DNA of 64,000 bases, taken from assembly GCA_016720905.1 (NCBI GenBank), contig JADKJT010000011.1, positions 62,001-126,000 on the forward strand. The letters are read 5' to 3'. Origin of the DNA: Gemmatimonadaceae bacterium (GTDB lineage: Bacteria; Gemmatimonadota; Gemmatimonadetes; Gemmatimonadales; Gemmatimonadaceae). This document shows positions 9,583 through 18,560 of the stretch, in pieces; the first letter of the stretch is position 1, and every line of letters begins with the position of its first letter. Below the pieces are notes generated by a model. It saw nothing but the letters and a program-made list of their open reading frames with translations, made no database searches and was not told the origin of the DNA. The translations under genes were made by a program, and so were the position numbers.

Positions 9583-11895
9583 CTACCGCAGCAGCGCGCT
9601 CCAGATCAACGGCCACGTGGCATTGCTCTGCGCCCGGTACTGTGGACGAAATCCGTATAGCACCACATGCCCCGTCCCGACTGCCGCATCGACCATGGCC
9701 GCCTTGCCGTTGAGGCGCGCGCCGCCCAGCAGCCACCCCGACAGTAATGGATCGCCCGCCGACTGGTATCGCGCCACGGCGGATGCGCGCGAACCATCAG
9801 TAATGTCGAATGCGGGACTGTCTTCAAACCAGAATGCCGGCACTGGCGCGGTGAACATGGAGGCCAGCGGGTGATTGCGGTCCACCTCGACACCCAGCAG
9901 CGAACCCGGCGCATAGAAGTCGGAGTTCTTCACACCCGCCAGCACATTCTTCACCGGCAACGCAAAGGTCTCAATGGCATACTCGCTGGCATCGTTGAAA
10001 GCGAGCAACGTGCCGCCGGCGTTTACGAACTCCTTCAGTGCCTCGGCGCCCGAATCCCCCAGTCCGCCGCGTAACGAGTCCGGATACGGCGCGCCGAATC
10101 CGCGACGCAGCTGCACCGCACTTTGTTCCGGCAGAATGATCGCATCGAACTTCGCGCGCAGCCCGCCGCCGCGAACGTCCTTATCGTGCACGGTGGTGAA
10201 TGGAATGCGACTGGCGTCAAACACCCACCGCGTCCACCCTTCGTCCATGCTGGCATTGTAGCTCTGATAGATCGCGATGCGCTTGCGGTTGGTCCCGCTG
10301 AGTCCCGCCACGTTGTACACGGGTTCGGCCACCGGCGTCACCAATGTGCCCAATTGCAGTCCCGCAGTGGTGAGCGGTTGCGCGTCCACGCCAAAGAGCA
10401 ACGGCAGCGTGTGCGCCGTGACGTCGTACGGGCGCTTGGGCGGCCCGCCGGGATACTCCTGCAGGTTGGGATATTTCTGGCGCTCCAACAGTGCCTTGGC
10501 GTACGAACCAAACGGCTGCGCCATCGGCACGACATAGTTGCCGTCAGGAATGCTATGGTAGACGTCCACCTGACCGTGCTGCAGCGTCCAGAGCATCCGG
10601 GTCAGGGCTGCCGGGTCGCGCTGCGCCTTGGGGATCACATACGCCGTTGGCACCGCGGTCGTGGTCCACGGATGTTCGGCCGCCATCGCACGATCACCAA
10701 GCGCCGCATAACTCTCCAGCCAGCCGATACGGTTGCGGGCCGCTTCCACCAACAGTGCCCATGTGGCGCTCACCTGATACGACACAATGTCGCCAATCCC
10801 CCACCGCCCACCGGGCCAGATGGCCGGATAGTTCCACGTCGATTCGCGGGCGTCGTACCCGCGACCGGTACCGAGTTGCGCAAACGGCATGTCCACCGGC
10901 GAGGCGAGTCGTGCGCTGGCCGTTTCGGTCAGAATGCGCGCGCCCCGATGATTCAATGAATATTGGCGGGCCGGCGACCATTGATCGTAGGCGGCGTTGG
11001 TGGCCACGCCGGTCTTGCCTTCCGCGATCATGCGCCACGACATCGCCATGCCCAGTGCATTCGTGCTAGCCGTGAGCACCGGATCGATATTGGGCTCGAG
11101 TGGATCCATGTACGGCGGGATGAAGATGCGGCCCGCCCCGCCGCCCTGCTGGTGCACGTCGTTGACGATTTGCGGATCCCACGGCGTGTAGAGCGAGTCG
11201 ACCGTGTACCGCGTTTCCTTCTGGGTGAACGCATACCAGTCCCGGTTGTTGTCGTGACCGGTGTAGTAGTGATACAACGCCGGCGGGTTGCTGCCCTCGT
11301 AGGGTGTTCCGATGCTGCTGCGATACCAGTCGCCCACGATATCCACGCCATCGGGATTCTGACTGGGCACCAGCATGATGATCGTGTTGGCAAGTACCTC
11401 GCGCGCCTCGGGCGTGTCCGCACGAGCCAGGCGATCGGCCACCACCAGTGGCGTGAGGAATCCCCCCACTTCGGTGGAGTGAATGCTGGAGGTGATCAGG
11501 ATGACGTTTTTGCCCTGCGCGATGAGCGAGGCGCGCGTGGCGGCGGTGCGCTGGCGCGGGTCCATCAATTGGCGTTGAATGCGCTGATATTTGGGAAGAC
11601 TGGCCAACGTGGCCGGATGGCTGATGAACGCCACGATGAACGGCCGACCGAGTGTGGTCTGGCCCAGGGTACGCACCGAAACACGCGGACTGGCCTTGTC
11701 GAGGGCGGCGAAGTAGTCGGTAACTTGCTTCCACGACGGCAGCTTGCGGTCGGTGCCGGGCTCCCATCCCAGGATGCTGGCCGGCGACGGGATGGCGCCC
11801 GTGGTGCGCTTCTGCGCCTGCGCGGGCGTGCTGGCGATTGTGGCGGCGGTGAGCAGCAGCGCGACCACGGTGCGGCAATCTGGCATGACGGGCAT
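9583..11895 (-). CDS. Exported M14-like zinc carboxypeptidase family protein
   Basis: The start at 11895 gives a signal peptide ('VVALLLTAATIASTPAQAQ') and has an AAGGA site upstream; the open frame continues to 12381 but that part crosses the hairpin spacer. The 770-residue protein has an M14-like domain: SSIHSTEVGG (first His and Glu zinc ligands), 'MLVPSQNPDGVDIVGDWY', 'GHDNNRDWYAFTQKET', and NDVHQQGG for the third ligand. A C-terminal part of about 300 residues looks like a class-I-glutamine-amidotransferase-like or beta-galactosidase-trimerisation-like module. It is a paralogue of the gene at 22824-25616. Peptide or amide cleavage outside the cytoplasm is likely. Confidence 0.88.
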   Translation of the reverse strand: MPVMPDCRTVVALLLTAATIASTPAQAQKRTTGAIPSPASILGWEPGTDRKLPSWKQVTDYFAALDKASPRVSVRTLGQTTLGRPFIVAFISHPATLASLPKYQRIQRQLMDPRQRTAATRASLIAQGKNVILITSSIHSTEVGGFLTPLVVADRLARADTPEAREVLANTIIMLVPSQNPDGVDIVGDWYRSSIGTPYEGSNPPALYHYYTGHDNNRDWYAFTQKETRYTVDSLYTPWDPQIVNDVHQQGGGAGRIFIPPYMDPLEPNIDPVLTASTNALGMAMSWRMIAEGKTGVATNAAYDQWSPARQYSLNHRGARILTETASARLASPVDMPFAQLGTGRGYDARESTWNYPAIWPGGRWGIGDIVSYQVSATWALLVEAARNRIGWLESYAALGDRAMAAEHPWTTTAVPTAYVIPKAQRDPAALTRMLWTLQHGQVDVYHSIPDGNYVVPMAQPFGSYAKALLERQKYPNLQEYPGGPPKRPYDVTAHTLPLLFGVDAQPLTTAGLQLGTLVTPVAEPVYNVAGLSGTNRKRIAIYQSYNASMDEGWTRWVFDASRIPFTTVHDKDVRGGGLRAKFDAIILPEQSAVQLRRGFGAPYPDSLRGGLGDSGAEALKEFVNAGGTLLAFNDASEYAIETFALPVKNVLAGVKNSDFYAPGSLLGVEVDRNHPLASMFTAPVPAFWFEDSPAFDITDGSRASAVARYQSAGDPLLSGWLLGGARLNGKAAMVDAAVGTGHVVLYGFRPQYRAQSNATWPLIWSALLR

Positions 11896-12076
11896 ACGGC
11901 GTCCTTCGCTCGGGATGGCGTGGGATTCGAAACGCTCGGTCCAAAATGCAGCCGCACGGGAACGTCGGCCAGTCGCTGTGGTATCGCAGAAGACGGTTGC
12001 GGCAGTCGCATTGCGCATACGCTCAGTGCGCCACGACCGGGTTCTAACGGGAGCGGGTGGAGCGATGAGGGGCTTA

Positions 12077-12189
12077 GGGGTGAGCAACCGAAGCGTTGAG
12101 CGCGAGAGGGGCCAGCCGGTGAGCGTAGAACCCGGTCCTGCCCTCGCCGGCCGGCCCCTCTGGCGCTCAACGCTTCCGCTGCTCACCCC
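12077..12189. repeat. Long imperfect inverted repeat in 317 bp spacer
   Basis: The spacer 11896-12212 lies between two minus-strand genes and is the largest gap in the window. Arms at 12077-12117 and 12149-12189 (41 bases each) pair with about five mismatches. The pairing appears to continue outward for another 15-20 bases to about 12060 and 12208. A second, competing pair exists: GACCGGGTTCTA at 12035-12046 with TAGAACCCGGTC at 12126-12137. The element resembles a REP/MITE-like palindromic repeat or a strong RNA structure downstream of the metallo-beta-lactamase gene. No coding potential is convincing. Confidence 0.75.
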
Positions 12190-12212
12190 TCCAGCCCCTC
12201 TGCGCTCACACC

Positions 12213-13295
12213 TCAGCGGTGATAGGCCTTCGTGTCGCCCGTCCGCCCATTCGTCACCGTAAATGATCCATCGGCCTTCGCGGATAGCTTGATCCACGCA
12301 CTGGTGCTTTCGTCGACGTTGACAACACGCGCGTCGGGCATGTTCAACACGCCGGGCATCAGCGAGCGATGCAGCTGCCACGTGTCAATCGCCGGCAACT
12401 GATGCAGCGTGGCCATTGTCTGGGCGCTGCCGCCCTTGAGCGGACCGTTGTTGATGACGGCCACGAGCGGGTTCACCGCCTTGAACATCGCGGCATCGGC
12501 GGCATCAAGACCTCCATGATGCGCAACCAGGTAGACATCGGACTCGCCGACGAGATTGCGCGGACAGGTCAACGCGAAAAGCGGTGGGCCGGTGAGGTCG
12601 CCCACATCGAGGAACCGGAACTTCCCGAAGGCGAGACGGACGCCGGTGGAGCGCGGGTTCTCGGTGTGCTCCTGCGCCGGCAATCCGGTGCCCGCGCACG
12701 ACGCGTTCACGGCGCCTGCCCCCTTGAGCGGCGACGTGAGTGTCTGTCCGGCGGCCGACACGATGATGGCGTCGATGCCCTTGAGCGGCAACCGATCACC
12801 GGGTTTGGGCTGCAGATGCGTGGCACGCGCACGCCGCGTGAGATACGCGTTGTACAGCAACTGGGTGCCGGACACGGCCGCCTCGGCCTCGGGCAGCGGC
12901 GCCTCGTGGTCGATGAAGGCGCGAATGGGCAGCAACTGCGACAACTCGACCACCCCGCCAACATGGTCACCATGAAAGTGCGTGATCATCAGGTAGTCGA
13001 TGCGATTGATGCCGGCATCGTGCGCGGCCGCAAGGATGCGTTGCGGATCGCGCGCCTCGGTAGGATCGCCAGGCTTGGACGCAAAGGTCCCTTCATTGGG
13101 AAATCCCGCGTCGATCAGCAACGACTCGCCGGCCGGCGTGACGATCAGCGTCGCCTGTCCGCCCTCGACGTCGATGAAGTAGATGTCGAGCGTTCTCGAG
13201 GCGGCGTTGGCCGCGGGAGGGACCGCCGCGAACAAGGACGCAAGCAGTGCGCCGCCGAGGAGTCGCTTGGTTGCGTGGAGTGCGCGATGCGTCAC
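12213..13295 (-). CDS. Exported metallo-beta-lactamase-fold hydrolase (ComEC C-terminal-like)
   Basis: This 360-residue protein has a signal peptide ending near 'PPAANAASR'. The fold signature is clear: 'DIYFIDVEGGQATLIVTP', then LLIDAGFPNEG, then THFHGDHVGG (the HxHxDH metal motif), and a later 'DVYLVAHHGGLD'. This order resembles the DNA-nuclease-like MBL domain of ComEC, but here it is free-standing and exported, so nucleic acid, phosphodiester or ester substrates are all possible. It diverges from the DUF542 gene. Confidence 0.87.
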   Translation of the reverse strand: MTHRALHATKRLLGGALLASLFAAVPPAANAASRTLDIYFIDVEGGQATLIVTPAGESLLIDAGFPNEGTFASKPGDPTEARDPQRILAAAHDAGINRIDYLMITHFHGDHVGGVVELSQLLPIRAFIDHEAPLPEAEAAVSGTQLLYNAYLTRRARATHLQPKPGDRLPLKGIDAIIVSAAGQTLTSPLKGAGAVNASCAGTGLPAQEHTENPRSTGVRLAFGKFRFLDVGDLTGPPLFALTCPRNLVGESDVYLVAHHGGLDAADAAMFKAVNPLVAVINNGPLKGGSAQTMATLHQLPAIDTWQLHRSLMPGVLNMPDARVVNVDESTSAWIKLSAKADGSFTVTNGRTGDTKAYHR

Positions 13296-13422
13296 GGGGT
13301 GGGCCTCTCCGAATGTGCTGGCGCCGGGGAGCCGGTCGCCAGGGGACCTGCAGGCCTCAATATGCGATGAACACGGGGCATGCGCTGCGTGCCGCGCTGC
13401 CGGAGAATCCCTGACTGCTATC

Positions 13423-13445
13423 TGGTATACCGCATACGAGTATCA
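13423..13445. promoter_or_regulatory. Dyad-symmetric site upstream of DUF542 gene
   Basis: A 23-base interrupted palindrome with half-sites TGGTATAC and GAGTATCA (pattern TGrTAywC-N7-GwrTAyCA) lies 41 bases before the DUF542 start. It is AT-richer than its surroundings. I infer a transcription factor operator or a promoter element for the DUF542/oxidase-like pair, possibly nitrosative-stress responsive. It does not match a named consensus that I can vouch for. Confidence 0.4.
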
Positions 13446-13485
13446 AGTGTCGCCATTCACGGCGACCCTCCCTGGAGCATTCCCA

Positions 13486-13686
13486 ATGCCTGCCACGACC
13501 GACACGCGCCTCACCGGCGACCTCTCGCTGAACGAGATTGCCGCCATACAGCCCCGCGCCCTGGAAGTCTTCAACCGCTATGGGCTGGACAGTTGCTGCG
13601 GTGGTGCCAAGACGCTGGCACTCGTGTGCGAGAAGCACGGGCTCGTACTCGACGACGTGCTGCGCGATATCCGCGCCCTGTCATAG
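13486..13686 (+). CDS. DUF542 (Ric/ScdA N-terminal) domain protein
   Basis: This 66-residue protein starts behind a GGAG site eight bases upstream. It holds the DUF542 signature 'YGLDSCCGGAKTLALVCEKHGL'-type motif with the vicinal CysCys. DUF542 is the N-terminal part of Ric/YtfE/ScdA proteins, which repair iron-sulfur clusters after NO or oxidative damage. The di-iron hemerythrin-like half is absent, so this is a stand-alone version. The next gene is a small oxidase-like membrane protein 31 bp downstream, in line with a role in NO or redox stress. Confidence 0.85.
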   Translation: MPATTDTRLTGDLSLNEIAAIQPRALEVFNRYGLDSCCGGAKTLALVCEKHGLVLDDVLRDIRALS

Positions 13687-13717
13687 CCCGATCGTCGTCA
13701 CGCCATAGTCACGTCAT

Positions 13718-14167
13718 ATGGATTGGTTCTCCCGCCTGTTCCTCAAGAGCGCACTCGTGTCGCTCGGCCTGGGCATTGTCATGGGCACCTGGATGGCGCT
13801 CGTCCCGGGCGCGATCATCTACCGGCCCGCGCACGTGCACCTCAACCTGCTGGGATTCGTATCCATGGTGATCTTCGGCGTCGCCTATCACGTGATTCCG
13901 CGATTCACCGGCCATCCGCTGCATAGCCCCAGAATGGCGGGCGTGCACTGGTGGAGCGCCAACGTCGGCCTGGTGTTGCTGGTTGGCGGATTCCTGTGTG
14001 CGCCGCATGTGCCAGCGGCTTCGCGCGTCGTCCTTGGAATTGGGGCGCTGTTCGCCGCCACCGGCTCGTTCCTGTTCATTTACAATCTCTGGCGCACCAT
14101 CGACGGCACCGGGCCCAAACCGCGCCAGAACAGCGGATCGGGCAGAGCGCTTCCGGTTTCCGGATAG
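13718..14167 (+). CDS. Short haem-copper oxidase subunit I-like membrane protein
   Basis: This 149-residue protein has four membrane helices. The second carries 'AHVHLNLLGFVSMVIFGVAYHVIP', with His at positions that recall the low-spin haem ligands in cbb3 oxidase or NO reductase subunit I. Full subunits have 12 helices, so this is about one third of that fold. Such short proteins are found with NO-response genes, and the neighbour here is a DUF542 protein. It may be a haem-binding sensor or an electron-transfer partner. Catalysis is unlikely without the binuclear centre. Confidence 0.7.
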   Translation: MDWFSRLFLKSALVSLGLGIVMGTWMALVPGAIIYRPAHVHLNLLGFVSMVIFGVAYHVIPRFTGHPLHSPRMAGVHWWSANVGLVLLVGGFLCAPHVPAASRVVLGIGALFAATGSFLFIYNLWRTIDGTGPKPRQNSGSGRALPVSG

Positions 14168-14189
14168 GTCGCCGCCGGATTGGGTGTGG

Positions 14190-14771
14190 TTACCGACCGC
14201 GAAGCCGATCCAGCCGTTCGTCGATGTCGGACGGCAGGAACATCCCGTCACTGATGGCTGCAATCTCTTCCGCTTCGCGCCAGCGCGCTTCCAGCACGTG
14301 GAGCTCGCCCTCGAGTGCAGCGCGCTCGTCGGCTTCGTGGAGGGACATCTCCAGGGCCAACCGCTGTGCGGGGGCGATGGACTGCAGTGTGAACACTCCG
14401 CCTGTCAGCATGCGGGAATGCGCCCCTGTCACTCCAGCCACCAGCGACGCCACCGGGTCAGCAGCGCCCGACACCACAAGCTCGACGGCGTCGCGGACTT
14501 CTGCTTTGGTGGCGCCGGCCTGATTCACCGCCGGGATGATTGCGGCGAACGCTCGTCGTGCGAGATCACCAGTGAGTTCCAGACTTGTGGCATCCATGTC
14601 ATCAAGGCGACCTGTCGTAAAGCTCTGCCATACTCGGCCCTTTCCGAAACGCCGCCTGTGATACACCCGGAGCGACCATGACATGAGGTCGGCATGCTGG
14701 ATGAGTTCACTTCGTGCCGCATCGGCGTTCGTCAGTCGCCGTATGCGATGATCGTCTCCGCGAACAAGCAC
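14190..14771 (-). CDS. Hypothetical protein; probable 3' half of a gene split by an in-frame stop
   Basis: This open frame begins with GTG at 14771 and ends at 14190. A stand-alone start at the ATG at 14597 (giving 135 residues) is also possible. The content is helical, with 'AFAAIIPAVNQAGATKAEV' and a charged C-terminal helix 'LHVLEARWREAEEIAAISDG'. It is in the same frame as the zinc-ribbon gene immediately upstream on the minus strand. Only the TAG at 14795-14793 and seven sense codons separate the two. I infer one ancestral gene of about 360 codons. No function is known. Confidence 0.55.
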   Translation of the reverse strand: MLVRGDDHRIRRLTNADAARSELIQHADLMSWSLRVYHRRRFGKGRVWQSFTTGRLDDMDATSLELTGDLARRAFAAIIPAVNQAGATKAEVRDAVELVVSGAADPVASLVAGVTGAHSRMLTGGVFTLQSIAPAQRLALEMSLHEADERAALEGELHVLEARWREAEEIAAISDGMFLPSDIDERLDRLRGR

Positions 14772-14792
14772 CCGGCGTTGGGCCGGAGTACC

Positions 14793-15278
14793 CTAACTGC
14801 GCAAGCATCCAAAAACTGTAGAGGCCCCCGCGAGTCCGACCGTCGCGGCGCTGAGCCCAAGCGCGGTTGCTCCTCCAAGGGTTGTGCCGTAGTACGCGAG
14901 TACCACGGCAACTGAGGCGCCAGTGCCGACCTGCGCTTTGATACGGCGCCTGCCAAAGACATTGCCGTAGCGCCACGCCGCAAATTCCGGCAGCATCGGC
15001 CTCCCAATGCGCACCAATTCTGTCCCTTCACGAAGCCTGGCCAGTCCCACATTGTCCGTCGCTGCACGCAACTTGGTATCGCGATAGGCGCGCTCTGCCT
15101 CCTCGATGGCCTCCCAGCGCGCGTCCAACGGCGTCAAGTTCCACCGCGAGCACCGCGGACAGACCACCCACAACCGTCCCTTCGCCGCGTCGAACGCCAA
15201 TCGCCGTCCTACCGGAAAGTGCTCAATTGATTCATTGCGGCCCAAGGCGCTGTTGCAGAACAGGCAGGTGGCGTACAT
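14793..15278 (-). CDS. Zinc-ribbon membrane-associated protein (probable 5' half of a split gene)
   Basis: This 161-residue protein starts at 'MYATCLFCNSALGRNE'. Two CxxC pairs (CLFC and CPRC, about 37 residues apart) form a zinc ribbon. A helical region with 'ERAYRDTKLRAATDNVGLARL' and a Gly-rich hydrophobic segment 'GTTLGGATALGLSAATVGLAGA' follow just before the TAG stop. The frame stays open past that stop for 201 more codons (see the neighbouring entry). A candidate -10 element (TACTAT) and the GTCTCCC heptamer array lie just upstream. The earlier in-frame start at 15377 would translate the repeat array and is rejected. Confidence 0.65.
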   Translation of the reverse strand: MYATCLFCNSALGRNESIEHFPVGRRLAFDAAKGRLWVVCPRCSRWNLTPLDARWEAIEEAERAYRDTKLRAATDNVGLARLREGTELVRIGRPMLPEFAAWRYGNVFGRRRIKAQVGTGASVAVVLAYYGTTLGGATALGLSAATVGLAGASTVFGCLRS

Positions 15279-15301
15279 GGGGGGAATAGTAGCGGAAACA
15301 C

Positions 15302-15351
15302 AGACGGGAGACGCGAGTCTCCCGTCTCCCGTCTCCAGTCTCCAGTCTCCC
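15302..15351. repeat. GTCTCCC heptanucleotide array with hairpin
   Basis: Five tandem 7-base units (GTCTCCC or GTCTCCA) run from 15317 to 15351. A perfect 11-base inverted repeat, 15302-15312 with 15317-15327, encloses a GCGA loop, a GNRA-type tetraloop if transcribed rightward. The array sits between the M20 gene end and the zinc-ribbon gene start. It belongs to the same family as arrays at 35110-35143 and 49614-49696. Confidence 0.85.
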
Positions 15352-15352
15352 C

Positions 15353-16948
15353 TCACGGCACCGGCCGTGTCCCCCACGCCTTCCCCATCCCCGTCAACAA
15401 CGCCGCATACAACTCAATACCGTCCCACAGATTCTGCACGCGCAGGTTCTCGTCGGCGGCATGCTGGTTGTCGTCGTAGTTGGCGATGGGCAACGAGATC
15501 ATTGGTGCGCCCAGCACCTTCTCAAACAAGTACGTCGGACCGCTGCCACCAGTGGTTGGCGCCACCAGTGGCGATACCTTCGCACCGTCACTCAACACCC
15601 CGATGAGCGCCTTCCCGAACGGGCCGTCCATCGCCACGCGCGTGGCCGGATAGCCCCCGCCCCACTCCATGCGGGCCACACGGGCATGCGCCAACCGCAT
15701 CGCGTCCGTGACGCTGTCCCTCGTCACGAAGTACCCCTGCGCACGCACGTGCGCTTCCACAATACGGCGCACGCGCGCCGGGTCCTGCGCGGGCACGAGT
15801 CGCAAATCAAACGACGCGTAGGCCTCGCTGGCGATCGTGTTGGATCCCGTTTCGCGAACGCCGCCAACGCGAATGCCGCGCACATTGAATGCGGGTGACA
15901 TGATGCGCTCCGCCAGCAGCGCGTTGTTCGCTTCCGTGCGCGCGAGTCCCAACGCCACGCGCAGCGTCGAGTCATACTTTGGCAGTTGCGCAATCGCGGT
16001 GCGTTCGGCCGCTGAAATCGGTTTCACGTCGTCGTAGTAGCCGGCCACCTTGATACGCCCATCATCATCGCGCATGCTGGCAATGAGATTGGCAATCAGG
16101 GCACCGGGATTGGGCGCCCAGTTTCCGTAGTGCCCGCTGTGCATGGGACGCGTGGGCCCGAACACCGTGAGCTCCAGTCCGATCACGCCGCGCTGCCCGA
16201 ACGACAGTTGCTGCCGACCGCTTTGATGCACGGGCCCATCGCAAAACAGCCATCCATCGGCCGTCAGTTGCGATTTGTAGGTGGTGAGGATCTGCTCCAG
16301 ATGTTCGGAACCCGCTTCCTCTTCCCCTTCAAAGAACACCTTGAGATTCACCGACGCCGACAGCTTCGAGGCCCGCATGGCATCAATGGCCGCGAGAATG
16401 GCCATGATCGAACCCTTGTCGTCACCGGCCCCGCGTCCATAAATGCGCGCCTCGCCATTCACACGACCATTACCGGTCGGAATCGGAATCACCTTGCCAC
16501 CCGACTTCACCTCGGCCGTGCGCAAGACCGGCGACCAGGGTGGCGTGCTCCACTGCTTCACGTCCACGGGCTGTCCATCGTAGTGCGCGTACAGCACCAG
16601 GGTGCGCGTGGCGCCGGGCGTTGGCAGCTCAGCGTACACCGCCGGCGGACCGCCAGGAACCGTCAACAGCCGACGATTGGTGAAGCCACGCTTGTTCAGC
16701 AGGTCCAACAGGTGATTGGCGTTGCGCCAAATGCCCACCGAGTCACTCGCCAGGTTGGGCAGCGACAGCATCTCCGCGAACTCGGTAAGAATCGCGCCCT
16801 CGTGTTGTTCCCGATACACACGTGCGGCGGAGCGCGCGGCCGCACCGGTCGGTGCGGTCGCCTGCGCATCAGCAACCGCGGCGGCCGTGGTCAACAGGAG
16901 CGCGGACGCAATCAGCAGGCGACCCGGACGTCCAAGCGCGATTTGCAT
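15353..16948 (-). CDS. Exported M20 family zinc metallopeptidase
   Basis: This 531-residue protein has a signal peptide ('LLIASALLLTTAAAVADAQA'). The M20 di-zinc site is intact: YAHYDGQPVD (His and catalytic Asp), GRGAGDDKGS (bridging Asp), FEGEEEAGS (catalytic Glu and ligand), and a late NQHAADE (His). The dimerisation domain includes 'SFGQRGVIGLELTVFGPTR'. It would cleave dipeptides or N-terminal residues from peptides outside the cytoplasm. It starts three bases after the M28 stop, which strongly suggests co-transcription. Confidence 0.92.
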   Translation of the reverse strand: MQIALGRPGRLLIASALLLTTAAAVADAQATAPTGAAARSAARVYREQHEGAILTEFAEMLSLPNLASDSVGIWRNANHLLDLLNKRGFTNRRLLTVPGGPPAVYAELPTPGATRTLVLYAHYDGQPVDVKQWSTPPWSPVLRTAEVKSGGKVIPIPTGNGRVNGEARIYGRGAGDDKGSIMAILAAIDAMRASKLSASVNLKVFFEGEEEAGSEHLEQILTTYKSQLTADGWLFCDGPVHQSGRQQLSFGQRGVIGLELTVFGPTRPMHSGHYGNWAPNPGALIANLIASMRDDDGRIKVAGYYDDVKPISAAERTAIAQLPKYDSTLRVALGLARTEANNALLAERIMSPAFNVRGIRVGGVRETGSNTIASEAYASFDLRLVPAQDPARVRRIVEAHVRAQGYFVTRDSVTDAMRLAHARVARMEWGGGYPATRVAMDGPFGKALIGVLSDGAKVSPLVAPTTGGSGPTYLFEKVLGAPMISLPIANYDDNQHAADENLRVQNLWDGIELYAALLTGMGKAWGTRPVP

Positions 16949-16951
16949 GGC

Positions 16952-18514
16952 CTATCGCTCCAGCTTGAAGCCGGGATCGATCGCCGGTCGCTTGGGCGCA
17001 TTCGCCACGAACCACCCGGTCAGATACATCCACTGCGTCATGCGCGTGAGCTTCGGATAGTCAATGGCCGACGGCTTGTCGCGTGGCGTGTGATAGTCGG
17101 GATGCAGGTTCGTGGAATACTCGATGGACGGGACGTTGAGTCTCGCATACGGCACGTGATCGCTGCGGAAGTACCAGCCTTCCGGGTGCGTGGGCCGATC
17201 CCAGATGGAATCAAGCTTGAACTTGCCCGTCAGATCGTTGGCCTTGAGCGCCATCTCCACCAGCTCACTCGAATTCCGGTGAGGCGGTTGAATACCCAGC
17301 AAGCTGGCCGAGTCAGGATGATTGCGCCCGATCATGTCACCGTTGAGCACGGCGACGATGCTGGCCAATGGCACCACCGGATGCGCGGCATGATAGCGTG
17401 AACCCAGCAGTCCGCGTTCTTCCGCGCCGTGAAACACAATCAGGATGGACCGCTTGGGCGGCTGCTTCACGAAGGCGCGCGCGGCGGCCAGTACTGCCAC
17501 ACTGACCGATCCGTTGTCATCGGCGCCGGCCCACACGGAGTCGCCACCGATGAAATACCGCACGCCGTCGTGATCCTGATGCGAACTGTACAGCACGTAC
17601 TCGTCGCGCAACTTGGGATCGGTGCCGCGGATGATGCCCACCACATTCGTGGACGGAGTCTCGAAGCGCTCCAGACGAACATGCAGCTCGGCGTTCACCG
17701 AGGCGCCACGGAGCGTGCTCGCCATCGCGCTATGCACCAGGAACGACGGCGTCTGCGCGTTCCGTGGCGCGGCCGCCACGGCCTGCGCGGTCGGGGGCGG
17801 CGCCTGGTTGGCGAAGCGCGACGCCCCGCCAATCACGTCCTGTGTTCCGCGTTTCCGCACGATGCCCAGCGGCACCAGCGCGATATCGGCCGTGGAGTCC
17901 GCCACGATGATGATAGCTGACGCACCGCGGCGTTGCAGCCGCGCGGTCGTGGCCGTGATCGCCGCTTGCGTGTACCGCAGCTCGTAGGAATTGGTGGTGG
18001 TGCGAATTGACGCCGCGGCCGGCGCCATCATCATGGCCACCGCGATCTTTCCACGCACGTCGATGGTGCTGTCGCTGCCATCCCCAACCCACACCGTGGG
18101 CCCGGTGGCGTCGGCCATCGCCGCGCCCAGCGGCACGATGTCCTTCCACATGGTAAGCGTCTGGCCGGCAATGGTGGCCGAGCTCGACACCGTCGAGACG
18201 CGGGTGACGAGCATGTTCCACCACTGGAAGTAGCTGCCGTCCTGCCCGGCGGGCTTCACGCCAATCGTGCGCAGCTGTTCGGCCACCCACACGGAGGCCC
18301 GCATTTCGTCCACCGTGCCGGCCTCGCGGCCGCGCATGCCGTCACCGGCCATCGCGTACAGATCCCGTTTGAGATCGGCTTCGCGGATAGCAGACATGCC
18401 AACCGGTATTCCGGCGCCGGTCGACTTCGCCTTCTGTGCGCTCAGTGAGATAGGAATAAGCGCGACCGCAAGCCACGGTGCGATGCGACAACGAAGCATG
18501 TTGTGCTGATTCAT
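16952..18514 (-). CDS. Exported M28 family aminopeptidase
   Basis: The start 'MNQHNMLRCRIAPW' at 18514 gives 520 residues with a signal ending near 'PISLSAQKA'. A PA-like insert lies in the first half. The M28 zinc site is present: SSHQDHDGV, GADDNGS, EERGLLGS, NGDMIGRN and a final 'YSTNLHPDYHTPRDKP'. It should trim N-terminal residues from peptides. Upstream on the same strand is the BNR propeller gene (46 bp gap) and downstream the M20 gene (3 bp gap). Confidence 0.9.
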   Translation of the reverse strand: MNQHNMLRCRIAPWLAVALIPISLSAQKAKSTGAGIPVGMSAIREADLKRDLYAMAGDGMRGREAGTVDEMRASVWVAEQLRTIGVKPAGQDGSYFQWWNMLVTRVSTVSSSATIAGQTLTMWKDIVPLGAAMADATGPTVWVGDGSDSTIDVRGKIAVAMMMAPAAASIRTTTNSYELRYTQAAITATTARLQRRGASAIIIVADSTADIALVPLGIVRKRGTQDVIGGASRFANQAPPPTAQAVAAAPRNAQTPSFLVHSAMASTLRGASVNAELHVRLERFETPSTNVVGIIRGTDPKLRDEYVLYSSHQDHDGVRYFIGGDSVWAGADDNGSVSVAVLAAARAFVKQPPKRSILIVFHGAEERGLLGSRYHAAHPVVPLASIVAVLNGDMIGRNHPDSASLLGIQPPHRNSSELVEMALKANDLTGKFKLDSIWDRPTHPEGWYFRSDHVPYARLNVPSIEYSTNLHPDYHTPRDKPSAIDYPKLTRMTQWMYLTGWFVANAPKRPAIDPGFKLER

Positions 18515-18560
18515 GAAAACCGACTCGACGTTCAGGGAGTACAACGGGAAGCGCGACGAC

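Noticed and set aside
10123..12099. Long plus-strand open frames opposite the M14-like gene
   Set aside because: They mirror third-position GC of the minus-strand gene and have no recognisable motif.
11896..12381. N-terminal extension of the M14-like gene to 12381
   Set aside because: It runs through the hairpin spacer and into the end of the next gene; the start at 11895 has a ribosome site and signal peptide.
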